This document shows positions 16,968 through 27,212 of a DNA stretch of 64,000 bases, piece by piece. The position numbers were made by a program, and so were the translations under genes. The notes beneath the pieces were generated by a model that worked only from the letters and a program-made list of their open reading frames with translations, had not been told where the DNA came from and did no database searches. The number at the start of each line of letters is the position of its first letter. The stretch's first letter is position 1. Source of the stretch: Azospirillum brasilense. Lineage in GTDB: Bacteria; Pseudomonadota; Alphaproteobacteria; Azospirillales; Azospirillaceae. The DNA is taken from the NCBI RefSeq assembly GCF_008365405.1, contig NZ_QOKV01000008.1:186001-250000 (forward strand). Reading direction: 5' to 3'.

Positions 16968-17660
16968 CTACTCGCTGTAGCGTTCTTCCCGCCAGGGGTC
17001 GGCGTCATTGTGATAGCCGCGGACTTCCCAATAGCCGCGGCGATCCTCCGCCAGGAACTCGATTCGCTTCACCCACTTGGCGCTCTTCCAGAAATAGAGC
17101 TTCGGCACGACGACTCGGACGGGTCCGCCATGGTCGCGGCTGATCGGCTGGCCCTCCCAGCCGGTGGCGAGCAGCGCGTCCTCCGCCGCGAAGGCGTCCA
17201 GCGGCAGGTTGGTGGTGTAGCCGTCCGAGGAGTGGCAGAGGATGAAGCGCGCTTCGGGCCGCGGCCGGACGACCGACAGCAGGTGCCGCGTGGACACGCC
17301 CTCCCACTGGTTGTCGTAGCGCGACCATGTGGTGACGCAGTGGATGTCGGAGACGACGCGCTCCCGCGGCTGGGCCTGCAGGTCCGCCCAGCTCCAGGTG
17401 ACGGGGGTGTCGACCAGCCCGTCCACCGCCAGGGTCCAGGTCGTCTCGGTCACCCGCGGCAGGATGCCGAGATCGAGCACCGGCCAGGTTTCCACCAAGC
17501 GCTGGCCCGGCGGCAGGCGGTCGCGCGCCGGGTCGGCGGTCTCACCGGTCAGGCCCCGGCCCTCGCGGGCCCATTGCTGCTTGGTGGCGATCAGCTTGTC
17601 GCGGATCTGGCCGTCCTGCGGGATGTCCTGCGGGCCATCTTGAGGAATCTCGTCGGCCAT
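16968..17660 (-). CDS. Sulfite-oxidase-like molybdopterin-dependent oxidoreductase
   Basis: 230 residues from ATG 17660, after GGAGGGCCGCC. The oxidoreductase_molyb fold is indicated by SDIHCVTTWSRYDNQWEGV, where the Cys ligates Mo, and by HSSDGYTTNLPLDAF and DHGGPVRVVVPKLYFWKSAK. There is no Tat or Sec signal and no dimerisation or heme domain, so it belongs to the short, probably cytoplasmic group of unknown substrate. The N-terminus carries a short repeat of DGPQDIPQDG type. It lies upstream of korA on the same strand with a 226-bp gap. Confidence 0.85.
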   Translation of the reverse strand: MADEIPQDGPQDIPQDGQIRDKLIATKQQWAREGRGLTGETADPARDRLPPGQRLVETWPVLDLGILPRVTETTWTLAVDGLVDTPVTWSWADLQAQPRERVVSDIHCVTTWSRYDNQWEGVSTRHLLSVVRPRPEARFILCHSSDGYTTNLPLDAFAAEDALLATGWEGQPISRDHGGPVRVVVPKLYFWKSAKWVKRIEFLAEDRRGYWEVRGYHNDADPWREERYSE

Positions 17661-17901
17661 GGCGGCCCTCCGAAAGGGTGGATCGGCAGCGATGCCTCTG
17701 GTGAGCGGTGCCGATTTATGCATGGATGGGCGCCGGTGTCAGCGCCGATCCCGCGGTTTCTTGCGGTGCGAAAGGCTGAACCGCTACCCTTTCCGTCCCG
17801 TTTTCCACGCTTGGGCCGGAAATAGACGGTTCGGACGGTTGCCCTGCCCCTGTTCACGCCCTGCCTTGCTCTGATAGCATGTCCGCCATGCATTACCTGC
17901 C

Positions 17902-19881
17902 ATGTTGCCGCCCATGACCGCCGCTCTGCCCGTCATCCCGCAAGCCGATGCGGCGTCCCCTGGGTTGGATAGGGGCGGGTTGGATAGGGGCGGGCCGGAG
18001 ATGACGCGGGAAGATATGGCCGGATTGCAATGGCTGGACGCGCTCGCCACGCCGCTGTGGCTGCTCGATCCCGATGGGCTGACCCTGTGGCTGAACGCCG
18101 CCGCCCGCGCGCTGATCGGCCTGGAGCGCGACGCGCCCGCCGCCGCCGTCCGGGTCAGCCTGTCCAGCCGTTTCTCCGCCGCGCTGCAGCAGGCCGCCGC
18201 GGGGCGGACGGTGGACGTGCGGGCGACCATCCACGCCCCCCTGTCCCTGCCGCTGGAGGTGGATCTCCGGCTGGCTCCGGCGCCGCGTCCGAGCGGGCTG
18301 ATCCTGGCCGAAGCCCCCGCCGACAGCGGCGCCCGGCAGGAGATGATGCGGCTGAACGAGCAGCTCATCGCGCTGTCCTACGCCTATCCCGACATCCGCT
18401 TCGAACTGCTGCGCGACGGCACCATCCTCGACTTCGCCGCCGCCAGCCCCGGCGACCTGAACGTGCCCGCCGAGCGCTTCCTGGCCCACCGGGTGCAGGA
18501 GGCGCTGCCCGAGCCCGCCGCCGGGCTGCTGGCCGCCGGGCTGGGGCGGCTGAACGAGGGGCAGACGGTCATCGGCCTGGACTTCTCGCTGCCGCCGCCC
18601 TCAGAGCAGAGGGGGGCCACCAAATTCTTCGAAGCGCGGCTGGTCGCGCTGCCCGACAGCGACCGTGTGATGTGCAGCATCCGCAACGTCACGGAGCGGG
18701 TGGAGGCGGAAAGCGCGGCCCGGCGCGCCCACCATCTGCTGTCCGACGCCATCGAATGCATCACCGAGGGCTTCGTGCTGTACGACGCCCAGGACCGGCT
18801 GGTGCTGTGCAACGGCCGCTATCGGGAGCTGTTTTCCGCCAACACCGACCTCATCACGCCGGGGGCGCGGTTCGAAGAGGTGCTGCGCGGCGGGGTGGAG
18901 CGGGGCGTCTATCAGGTGCCGGACGGCGACCTGGAGGGCTGGATCGAGCGGCGCATCGAGCAGCACCGCAGCGCCGGACCGCCGATGGAGGTGCAGCTTC
19001 ACGACGGGCGCTGGATTCGCATCGAGGAGTGGCGGACCTACGAGGGCGGGACTGTCGGCATCCGCGCCGACATCACCGACCTGAAGGCCCGCGAGGCGGA
19101 GCTGAGCGACGCCCGCGACGAGGCCGAACAGGCCAACCAGCGCAAGTCCGACTATGTCCACCACCTGAGCCATGAGCTGCGCACGCCGTTGAACGCCGTG
19201 CTCGGCTTCGCCCAGATCATCCATGACGAGATGATGGGGCCGAACAACCCGCGCTACCGCGAGTATGCCGGGCAGATCGCGGCGGCCGGCGTCTACATGC
19301 TGGACCTCATCAACAATCTCCTCGACCTCGCGCGGATCGAGGCGGGGCGGATGGACCTGCACGAGGAGGCCTGCAATCTCTCCCTGCTGGTCGACCTGAC
19401 CTTCGGCATGATGCAGCCGCGGGCGTGCGAGTCGGCGGTGTCGCTGTGCATGGAGATTCCCGACGATCTGCCGAGCCTGCACGGCGACGCCTCGCAGATC
19501 CGGCAGATGCTGACCAACCTGATCGGCAACGCCATCAAGTTCGCCCCCCCCAAAAACGGGCGCGTGTGGGTGCGCGGCGAGCTGACGGAGGACGGCGGCA
19601 TCGCCTTGACCGTCACCGACAACGGCATCGGCATGCGGCCCGAACAAATTCCGGTGGCGCTGGACGCCTTCGGGCAGGTGCATGGCCGCAACCAGGGTCA
19701 GAACAACCACGGCCGCGACCGGGCGGCGGAGCGCGGCTCCGGCCTGGGGCTGCCGCTGACCCGCGCGCTGATCGCGCTGCACGGCGGCACCTTCCACATC
19801 GACAGCCGGCTCGGGGCCGGAACGACCGTGCGCCTGACCTTCCCGCCCTGCCGGGTCGGCGGAGGCACGCGGCCGTTCTGA
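17902..19881 (+). CDS. PAS-domain sensor histidine kinase
   Basis: 659 residues, with no transmembrane segment seen, so probably cytosolic. A divergent PAS-like domain (about 30-110) is followed by a second segment and a clear PAS domain (about 275-395, DAIECITEGFVLYDAQDRLV). The HisKA domain has phospho-His at about residue 424 in HHLSHELRTPLNAVLGF. The ATPase domain has N box NLIGNAIKFAPP, G1 DNGIGM and G2 GSGLGLPL. A 15-bp tandem duplication near the start encodes LDRGG twice. No response regulator gene is adjacent, so the partner is unknown. The start could also be the in-frame ATG at 17914. Confidence 0.9.
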   Translation: MLPPMTAALPVIPQADAASPGLDRGGLDRGGPEMTREDMAGLQWLDALATPLWLLDPDGLTLWLNAAARALIGLERDAPAAAVRVSLSSRFSAALQQAAAGRTVDVRATIHAPLSLPLEVDLRLAPAPRPSGLILAEAPADSGARQEMMRLNEQLIALSYAYPDIRFELLRDGTILDFAAASPGDLNVPAERFLAHRVQEALPEPAAGLLAAGLGRLNEGQTVIGLDFSLPPPSEQRGATKFFEARLVALPDSDRVMCSIRNVTERVEAESAARRAHHLLSDAIECITEGFVLYDAQDRLVLCNGRYRELFSANTDLITPGARFEEVLRGGVERGVYQVPDGDLEGWIERRIEQHRSAGPPMEVQLHDGRWIRIEEWRTYEGGTVGIRADITDLKAREAELSDARDEAEQANQRKSDYVHHLSHELRTPLNAVLGFAQIIHDEMMGPNNPRYREYAGQIAAAGVYMLDLINNLLDLARIEAGRMDLHEEACNLSLLVDLTFGMMQPRACESAVSLCMEIPDDLPSLHGDASQIRQMLTNLIGNAIKFAPPKNGRVWVRGELTEDGGIALTVTDNGIGMRPEQIPVALDAFGQVHGRNQGQNNHGRDRAAERGSGLGLPLTRALIALHGGTFHIDSRLGAGTTVRLTFPPCRVGGGTRPF

Positions 19882-19927
19882 GGGCTGAAAAACGCGCCCC
19901 CCTGAAACGCGCCCCCTGAAACGCGCA

Positions 19928-19959
19928 ACGGCCGCACGCGCTGGACGCGCGGCGGCCGT
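19928..19959. terminator. Hairpin between histidine kinase and PfpI-like gene
   Basis: ACGGCCGC (19928-19935) pairs with GCGGCCGT (19952-19959), with an inner ACGCG/CGCG pair. It separates two convergent genes. It is preceded by a short tandem repeat of CTGAAACGCGCCCC. No T-run is present. Confidence 0.5.
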
Positions 19960-20037
19960 GGACTCACACGACGAAACCCGCAGGAAAGACGGGCAGCCTG
20001 TCGAGGCGCGGTGGCTTGGCCTTAAGCTGGCTTGGCC

Positions 20038-20601
20038 TCAGGCGGCCTTGCGCATGGCGGCGGCCTCGGAGAAGACCTTGACGATCTGCTCGACGAAGGC
20101 GGCCAACTCGTCATGGCCCAGCGCCGTGATGGTCACGTTGTCCACCACCAGGGCCTCGTCGCTGATCTTGCCGCCGGCGGCTTCCAGCTCGGCGCGGACG
20201 GCCTCGGGGGCGGCCAGCGTGCGGCCCTTCAGCTTGCCCGGGATGGCCAGGAGCTGGATGCCCTGGTCGATCGCGGCGATCGGCTTGCCGGCGTCCAGGA
20301 AATGGCCGACGATGCGGCGGGTGTGCGCGCTCTGCTGGAGCTTGGTGACGCTGCGCTCGCCACCCGGCAGCAGCAGCATGTCATAGTCGGCCCCCAGAAC
20401 CTCACCGACCTGCTTGTCCACCGGGAAGTAATGGCCCCAGGACTTGCCGTGCCAGCCGTTCACCAGACCCTGTTCGGGAGAAATCGTACGAAGAGTAGCG
20501 CCGGTCTTGAGGAGAGCCCGTTGCGGCTCCGTCATCTCCAGTTCCTCAAAGCCGTTGGCGACGAGAATGGCAATGCTCTTTCCTGCGAGGGGTTGATCCA
20601 T
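20038..20601 (-). CDS. DJ-1/PfpI-superfamily protein lacking the catalytic Cys
   Basis: 187 residues. The start is ATG 20601, with AAAGGA 9 nt upstream. The fold is clear: KSIAILVANGFEELEMTEP contains the conserved Glu, followed by DYDMLLLPGGER and a C-terminal domain ending KVFSEAAAMRKAA. In PfpI/YhbO proteases and deglycases the nucleophile elbow reads AICHGP. Here residues 110-114 read AIDQG, so the nucleophilic Cys is Asp and the next His is Gln. It should therefore lack protease or deglycase chemistry and may serve a structural or binding role. Family confident, activity doubtful. Confidence 0.85.
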   Translation of the reverse strand: MDQPLAGKSIAILVANGFEELEMTEPQRALLKTGATLRTISPEQGLVNGWHGKSWGHYFPVDKQVGEVLGADYDMLLLPGGERSVTKLQQSAHTRRIVGHFLDAGKPIAAIDQGIQLLAIPGKLKGRTLAAPEAVRAELEAAGGKISDEALVVDNVTITALGHDELAAFVEQIVKVFSEAAAMRKAA

Positions 20602-21270
20602 ACTGTCTTGTCCTTTCATCGTTCAACCAGTGTGCGCGGGCCATCGCGAAGAATGCGCCGTTGGGGAAAAGAAACGGCGCACGCCGCGCAAGGCTTTGCG
20701 CGGCGATGGGACCCGCAGCCGGCCCTCGTCAGGTGAGGTCCGGCGGGGGGCGGTCACGCCCCTGATCGGTTTGTGGTGAGCATGGAACACAAGTGGCGGC
20801 AACGAGGTCCCAAGTCAATGGCTTATTCCGCACTGCAACGCAGCTTCCCCACCGCGGGGAAGGGCAACCGGCGCGGCGATTTCGCGGTTGCGCTCAAGAC
20901 TTAATCACGATTTCCCGATTGTGGCGGTTGGCATGGCGCAGGTCAGCCATGCCGTCATGGCGCGGCTGTGACAAGCAGCGGGCGCAAAAAGAAGCGGCCG
21001 GGGGCGGACCCCCGGCCGTTTGAAGTCAATAGCGTCAGCCGTTCGAAGAGATCCGGCTCGCACACCGGATCGGGAACCACCGGTCACCGGGGCGGCGGGC
21101 CGAAGCCAACCGTCCACAGGATCGGCGCAAACCGGTCATACGGCCCGAGCCGGGGAGGCTGCCGCGATGGGCGGCCGTATGACCCTTTCACACTTTGCAG
21201 GGGGCAAAGTGCTGTCTCGTTCAAAGCGGGTGCGTCCGGCGGATGGAACCGGACGCGCCCAGCCTTTCGA
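20602..21270. other. 669-bp intergenic region with hairpins, no gene seen
   Basis: No open frame here looks like a protein. Two adjacent hairpins lie upstream of the PfpI-like gene: GCGCCGTT/AACGGCGC (about 20656-20680) and CGCCGCGCAA/TTGCGCGGCG (20682-20705). A third, CGGCCGGGGG with CCCCCGGCCG (about 20996-21019), is followed on the minus strand by CTTCTTTTTG and could terminate the aceA transcript. The rest is unassigned. A small RNA cannot be excluded. Confidence 0.5.
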
Positions 21271-22548
<1,278 letters not shown>

Positions 22549-22645
22549 GGTCGTTTTCCTTCTTTTCGTCACCGTTGCGCTGCTTTTGAGCGCTGCCCTG
22601 ACAAAACAACTAAAACGCTCTTCGCTGCCTTGCAACATGCCCTTG

Positions 22646-22712
22646 TTTGTAAAAGGGTCTGTTTGTAAACTGCCGTCCGAAAAGCTCTGTAAATCAGTAA
22701 ATATTGTAAATC
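22646..22712. promoter_or_regulatory. Array of TGTAAA motifs between aceA and scfR
   Basis: TTTGTAAA at 22646-22653, GTTTGTAAAC at 22661-22670, TGTAAAT at 22689-22695 and TTGTAAAT at 22705-22712, plus AGTAAATA between the last two, lie in an AT-rich island of the divergent promoter region. They are plausible binding sites for ScfR, whose relatives bind short AT-rich sites upstream of glyoxylate-cycle genes. Binding is inferred, not shown. Confidence 0.55.
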
Positions 22713-22736
22713 TGCTCAGCTGGAGTTGGGGCGGTC

Positions 22737-24179
22737 ATGGACAAGAAGGCGATGCTGGGTCCGAAGGTGCGTCGGCTGCGCCGCGACCATGGGCTGACCC
22801 AGGCCCAGATGGCCGAGCAGCTGGGCATCTCCCCCAGCTACCTGAACCTGATCGAGCACAACCAGCGCCCGGTCACCGTGCCGCTGCTGCTGAAGCTGGG
22901 CCAGCAGTTCGGGGTGGATCTGCAAAGCTTCGCGGAGGACGAGGAGAGCCGCCTCGTCGCCGGCCTGCGCGAGGTCTTCGCCGACCCGCTGTTCGACGGC
23001 TCCGACATCAAGAACCAGGACTTCCGCGAACTGGCGGCGGTCGCCCCGACGCTGGGGCAGGCGGTGGTGGCGCTCTACCGCGCCTTCCGCACCAGCCGCG
23101 ACGACCTGCAGACCCTGTCGGAACGGGTGGCCGACCGCGAGAAGCTGCATCTGGTCCAGACCTCCTCCTTCCCGCAGGACGAGGTGCGCGACCTGTTCCA
23201 GGCCCATTCCAACCATTTCGCCGAGCTCGAGACGGCGGCGGAGGAGCTGTGGCAGGAGGGCCGGCTGGAGAAGGGCGACCTCTACCGGGGCCTGACCGAC
23301 TATCTGCTGAACAACCACAGCGTCCGCGTCCGGCTGCTGCCCTCCGACATCATGGGCTATGCGGTGCGCCGGTTCGACCGGCACGGGCGGCGCATCCTGC
23401 TGTCGGAGATGCTGGCGCCGTCCGGGCGCAATTTCCAGCTCGCCTGCCAGATCGCCCTGCTGCGCCACCGCGACCTGCTGAACCACATCGTGGAGGCATC
23501 GGGTCTGACCGGCGATGAGGCGCGGCGGCTGGCCCGCATTGGCCTCGCCAACTATTTCGCGGCGGCGGTGGTGATGCCCTACGCCCGTTTCTGGGAGGCG
23601 GCCAATCAGGTTCGATACGACATCGAAATATTGCGGCGCCGGTTCGATGCCTCGTTCGAGCAGGTCTGCCAGCGGCTGACCACGCTGCAGCGGCCGGGGG
23701 CGAAGGGCGTTCCCTTCTTCCTGATGCGGGTGGACAGCGCCGGCAATGTGTCCAAGCGCTTTTCCGGCGCCGGCTTCCATCTGGCGCGCTTCGGCGGCGG
23801 CTGCGCCCGCTGGATCGTCTACGAGGCCTTCCGAACGCCGGGAAAGATTCACAGCCAGCTGGCGCAGATGCCCGACGGCACCACCTACTTCTCCATCGCC
23901 CGCACGGTGGTAAAGGCCGGCGGCGGCTTCCGCAGCCCGCCGCAGCAGTTCGCCATCGCGCTGGGCTGCGACCTCCAGCACGCGGCGCAGATCACCTATG
24001 CGGACGGTGTGGATCTGGAAAACACCGAGGCGGCGACGCCCATCGGTGTGAATTGCCGGCTCTGTCCGCGGCTGGATTGCTCGCAGCGTGCCTTCCCGCC
24101 GCTGAACCATCGCCTGATTGTCGATGAGAATCTGCGTGGTTTGTCGCCCTATCTCTTCGCCCCGCCGGCGGGAGAGTAG
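22737..24179 (+). CDS. scfR: ScfR/RamB-type regulator (HTH-XRE, IrrE-like, DUF2083)
   Basis: 480 residues. The N-terminal HTH_XRE (about 8-62) reads LRRDHGLTQAQMAEQLGISP and SYLNLIEHNQRP. The middle is an ImmA/IrrE-like (DUF955) domain in which the protease HExxH is absent: FQLACQIALLRHRDLLNHIVE lacks the Glu. The C-terminal DUF2083 part has CRLCPRLDC, a Cys cluster. Homologues (RamB in actinobacteria, ScfR in alphaproteobacteria) sense short-chain acyl-CoA status and control isocitrate lyase and propionate genes. Divergence from aceA fits that role. Confidence 0.9.
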   Translation: MDKKAMLGPKVRRLRRDHGLTQAQMAEQLGISPSYLNLIEHNQRPVTVPLLLKLGQQFGVDLQSFAEDEESRLVAGLREVFADPLFDGSDIKNQDFRELAAVAPTLGQAVVALYRAFRTSRDDLQTLSERVADREKLHLVQTSSFPQDEVRDLFQAHSNHFAELETAAEELWQEGRLEKGDLYRGLTDYLLNNHSVRVRLLPSDIMGYAVRRFDRHGRRILLSEMLAPSGRNFQLACQIALLRHRDLLNHIVEASGLTGDEARRLARIGLANYFAAAVVMPYARFWEAANQVRYDIEILRRRFDASFEQVCQRLTTLQRPGAKGVPFFLMRVDSAGNVSKRFSGAGFHLARFGGGCARWIVYEAFRTPGKIHSQLAQMPDGTTYFSIARTVVKAGGGFRSPPQQFAIALGCDLQHAAQITYADGVDLENTEAATPIGVNCRLCPRLDCSQRAFPPLNHRLIVDENLRGLSPYLFAPPAGE

Positions 24180-24361
24180 GGCCGTTTATTTTGCAATATC
24201 GTCTTGTGGTAACCGAAAAGCCACAACAAAATTGTTGGTATAAATTAGTGGTCTGTTGACGAATTTGTTGTTAAAGAGATGTGCTGCAATGCGGCACGGC
24301 TTGGCTTCTGAAACGACACCGGCCACAGCATGCCGGTCACCGAAACGGACCTGCGGATTCC

Positions 24362-25135
24362 ATGAGCAATCTGATTCATGAGCGCGTCCTGCGCGTTCAC
24401 CACTGGACGGACACGCTGTTCAGCTTCACCACCACGCGCGATCCCTCGTTCCGTTTCGATCCCGGACAGTTCACCATGATCGGCCTGGAGGTGAACGGCC
24501 GGCCGCTGCTGCGCGCCTACAGCCTGGTCAGCGCCAGCTACGAGGAGACGCTGGAGTTCTTCTCGATCAAGGTGCAGGACGGCCCGCTGACCTCGCGCCT
24601 CCAGCATCTGAAGGAAGGCGACACGCTGCTGGTCAACCGCAAGGCGACGGGCACGCTGGTCACCGACAACCTGCTGCCGGGCCGCAACCTGTACCTGCTC
24701 AGCACCGGCACGGGCCTCGCCCCGTTCCTCAGCATCATCAAGGACCCGGAGATGTACGCCCGGTTCGACAAGGTGATCCTGACCCACACGACGCGTACGG
24801 TGGGCGAACTGGCGTACGGCGACATCATCAACACCGTCCTGCCGGAGAACGAGTTCTTCGGGGAGGACGTCAAGCAGAAGCTGATCTATTACCCGACCGT
24901 GACGCGCGAGCCGTTCCGCAACCAGGGCCGCATCACCGACCTGATCCGCAACGGCAAGCTGTTCTCGGACGTCGGTCTGGCCCCCTTCGACCGCGAGGTC
25001 GACCGCGTGATGATCTGCGGCAGCCCGGCCATGCTGGACGAGACCAGCGGCATCATGAACGAGCTGGGCTTCTCCATGGGCCACAACGGTGAACCCGGTC
25101 ATTACGTGATCGAAAAGGCTTTTGTGGAACGCTGA
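24362..25135 (+). CDS. fpr: Ferredoxin/flavodoxin--NADP(+) reductase
   Basis: 257 residues, starting at ATG 24362 (MSNLIHERVLRVHHW). It aligns by eye along its length with Azotobacter FPR. The FAD site is LLRAYSLVSASYEE, the NADP site is LSTGTGLAPFLSII, and later come YYPTVTREPF and VMICGSPAML. The C-terminus EKAFVER matches the short subclass II reductases. It exchanges electrons between NADPH and ferredoxin or flavodoxin and is tied to oxidative stress and nitrogenase supply in relatives. It ends at a clear terminator. Confidence 0.95.
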   Translation: MSNLIHERVLRVHHWTDTLFSFTTTRDPSFRFDPGQFTMIGLEVNGRPLLRAYSLVSASYEETLEFFSIKVQDGPLTSRLQHLKEGDTLLVNRKATGTLVTDNLLPGRNLYLLSTGTGLAPFLSIIKDPEMYARFDKVILTHTTRTVGELAYGDIINTVLPENEFFGEDVKQKLIYYPTVTREPFRNQGRITDLIRNGKLFSDVGLAPFDREVDRVMICGSPAMLDETSGIMNELGFSMGHNGEPGHYVIEKAFVER

Positions 25136-25235
25136 GCGGAATCGCTGGAATAAAGCGGGCCGTGGTTCGTTGATGGATCGTGACGATGGCACGTCATCAA
25201 CTCCAGCCGGCCCGGTTGGGCCGGATTGGTCCTTG

Positions 25236-25270
25236 ACGGGCGCGTCTCCCTCCGGGGGCGCGCCCGTTTT
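25236..25270 (+). terminator. Rho-independent terminator after fpr
   Basis: ACGGGCGCG and CGCGCCCGT arms with a roughly 14-nt loop are followed by TTTTCC. It lies about 100 nt past the fpr stop. Confidence 0.75.
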
Positions 25271-25337
25271 CCTTCTGGAGCTACCCGGTTCGCCAGACCG
25301 TTTTGCCGATCCCGCATTTGGTGTAGACATCCCCTCC

Positions 25338-27164
25338 ATGCGCCTCATCACGATCCTCGCCGTGCTGCTCGTGGCCGGCCTCGCGAATTTTGCCGTCTGG
25401 TTGCTGCCGAACCAGCCGGTGCCGCTCGACCCGCCGCCCGGTGGCAAGCTGAAAAGCGTGTCCTTCGCGCCCTTCCGCGACGGGCAGAGCCCGCTGACGC
25501 AGACCTTCCCCAGTGTGGAGCAGATCGACGAGGACCTGGCGGCCCTCGCCCCGCAGGTGGCGGGGGTGCGCACCTACACCTCGCTGGAGGGGCTGGAGGT
25601 GGTGCCGGAGCTGGCGCGCCGCCACGGCATGCAGGTCACCATGGGGGCGTGGCTGTCGTCGCGGCTCGACAAGAACGAGAAGGAGGTCACCTCCCTCATC
25701 GACCTCGCCAACCGCTACCCGGACGTCATCACCCGCGTGATCGTCGGCAACGAGGTGCTGCTGCGCCGCGAGCTGACGCCGGAGCAGGTGGCCGGCTACA
25801 TCGACCGCGTGAAGGCGGCGGTGAAGCAGCCGGTGTCCTACGCCGACGTGTGGGAGTGGTGGCTGAAATACCCGCAGATCGCCGATCACGTCGATTACCT
25901 GACCATCCACCTGCTGCCCTATTGGGAGGACGTGCCGACCGACGTGGCCGGCGCCATGGAGCGCATCCGCGGCAGCTACCGCACCATCGCCCAGCGCTTC
26001 CCCGGCAAGCCGATCCTGGTCGGCGAGACCGGCTGGCCGACGGAAGGCCGGTCGCGCGGCGCCGCGGTCACCGGGCTGGTCAACAAGGCCAAGTTCGTCA
26101 ACGGCTTCGTCCGCCTCGCCGAGCAGGAAGGCTTCGACTACAACGTGATCGAGGCCTTCGACCAGGGCTGGAAGGCCAAGCTGGAGGGCACGGTGGGCGG
26201 CCACTGGGGCCTCTACACCGCCGACCGTCAGGCGAAGTTCGCCCTGGCCGGGCCGGTGGTGGAGAACCGCCAATGGCCGATGCTGTTCGGCGTCTCCTCC
26301 GGCCTCGCGTTGGCGCTCGTCATCGGGCTGACGCTGCGCGGCCGTCCGCTGACCGCCGGGGCCTTCGCCGCTCTGGCCTTCCTGGCGCAGGCGCTGTCCA
26401 CCCTGTTCGTCCACGCCGTCTGGGGCGCCCTGCACGGCAAGCACTACCCGCAGGACGTGGCGCTGTCCGTCGTCATGCTGGCGGCGACGGCCGTGCTGTC
26501 GATGGCCGTTCTGCTGGCCGCCAGGCGGGCGCTGGGCAGCGGCGGTCTGGCGCTGGAGCCGCTGGCCCCGCTGCGCGGCCGTCCGGCGCTGTCGCGGCTG
26601 GAGACGGTGGGCAAGGCCGCCGCCGTCGTGCTCGCCCTGTTGGGGATCGCCTGGAGCTTCCTGATCGTCTTTGACGGACGCTACCGCGACTTCCCCAATG
26701 GGTACTTCGCTCTGCCGGCGCTCGGCCTGCTGGCGCTCGGCGCCATGCGCGCCACGCGGCGCCCGGAGGGCACGGGAGCGCTGGCCGCCTGGGGAATCGG
26801 CGGGTTGTTCCGCCCCGCCGTCCCAGTCGCCGATTCCCCGGTGGCCGATGCTCCGGCGAGCGGCCTGTGCGGCGCCGTCCGCCGCCTGCCGCTGGAGTCG
26901 GCGCTGGCCGCCCTGCTGCTGCTCGGCGCGCTGCTGACCGTGCTGGCGGAAGGCGTGGTTCCGATGGAGTCGCTGATCTACGGGCAGCTTCCCATCATGG
27001 AGGCCCTGCACGAGGTGGTGTGGACCAGCCCGAACTGGGAAGCGCTGTCCTGGGCCGGTCTTCAGCTTTTGCTGGCGGTGCCCTACGCCGCCGCCGTCCT
27101 GGCCGCCCGCTGTGGCGAAACCGCCCGCGCCGGCCACCAGTGGGCCCGCATCGCCGGGCAGTGA
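25338..27164 (+). CDS. GH17-type glycoside hydrolase fused to a multi-helix membrane domain
   Basis: 608 residues. An N-terminal signal-anchor (MRLITILAVLLVAGLANFAVW) precedes a family 17 (beta-1,3-glucanase-like) catalytic domain of about 270 residues. The acid/base Glu lies in VIVGNEVLLR and the nucleophile Glu in PILVGETGWPT. The second half has about eight hydrophobic helices. In Bradyrhizobium a GH17 module belongs to cyclic beta-glucan synthesis, so a periplasmic role in glucan or exopolysaccharide branching or transfer is plausible (inference). ATG 25338 is chosen because it opens directly into the anchor helix. Confidence 0.82.
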   Translation: MRLITILAVLLVAGLANFAVWLLPNQPVPLDPPPGGKLKSVSFAPFRDGQSPLTQTFPSVEQIDEDLAALAPQVAGVRTYTSLEGLEVVPELARRHGMQVTMGAWLSSRLDKNEKEVTSLIDLANRYPDVITRVIVGNEVLLRRELTPEQVAGYIDRVKAAVKQPVSYADVWEWWLKYPQIADHVDYLTIHLLPYWEDVPTDVAGAMERIRGSYRTIAQRFPGKPILVGETGWPTEGRSRGAAVTGLVNKAKFVNGFVRLAEQEGFDYNVIEAFDQGWKAKLEGTVGGHWGLYTADRQAKFALAGPVVENRQWPMLFGVSSGLALALVIGLTLRGRPLTAGAFAALAFLAQALSTLFVHAVWGALHGKHYPQDVALSVVMLAATAVLSMAVLLAARRALGSGGLALEPLAPLRGRPALSRLETVGKAAAVVLALLGIAWSFLIVFDGRYRDFPNGYFALPALGLLALGAMRATRRPEGTGALAAWGIGGLFRPAVPVADSPVADAPASGLCGAVRRLPLESALAALLLLGALLTVLAEGVVPMESLIYGQLPIMEALHEVVWTSPNWEALSWAGLQLLLAVPYAAAVLAARCGETARAGHQWARIAGQ

Positions 27165-27171
27165 CCGGTTC

Positions 27172-27200
27172 CCCCTCTCCCGCTTGGCGTGGGAGAGGGG
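27172..27200. repeat. CCCCTCTCCCGC hairpin between convergent genes
   Basis: CCCCTCTCCCGC (27172-27183) and GTGGGAGAGGGG (27189-27200) form a near-perfect stem. It equals one terminal hairpin of the compound repeats and also lies between converging genes (GH17 and the phosphoribosyltransferase-like gene). Confidence 0.8.
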
Positions 27201-27212
27201 ATAGGACCCGCT

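Noticed and set aside
20793..21117. Small open frames in the 20.6-21.3 kb gap
   Set aside because: Translations are Arg/Gly/Pro-rich with no ribosome binding site and overlap strong hairpins.
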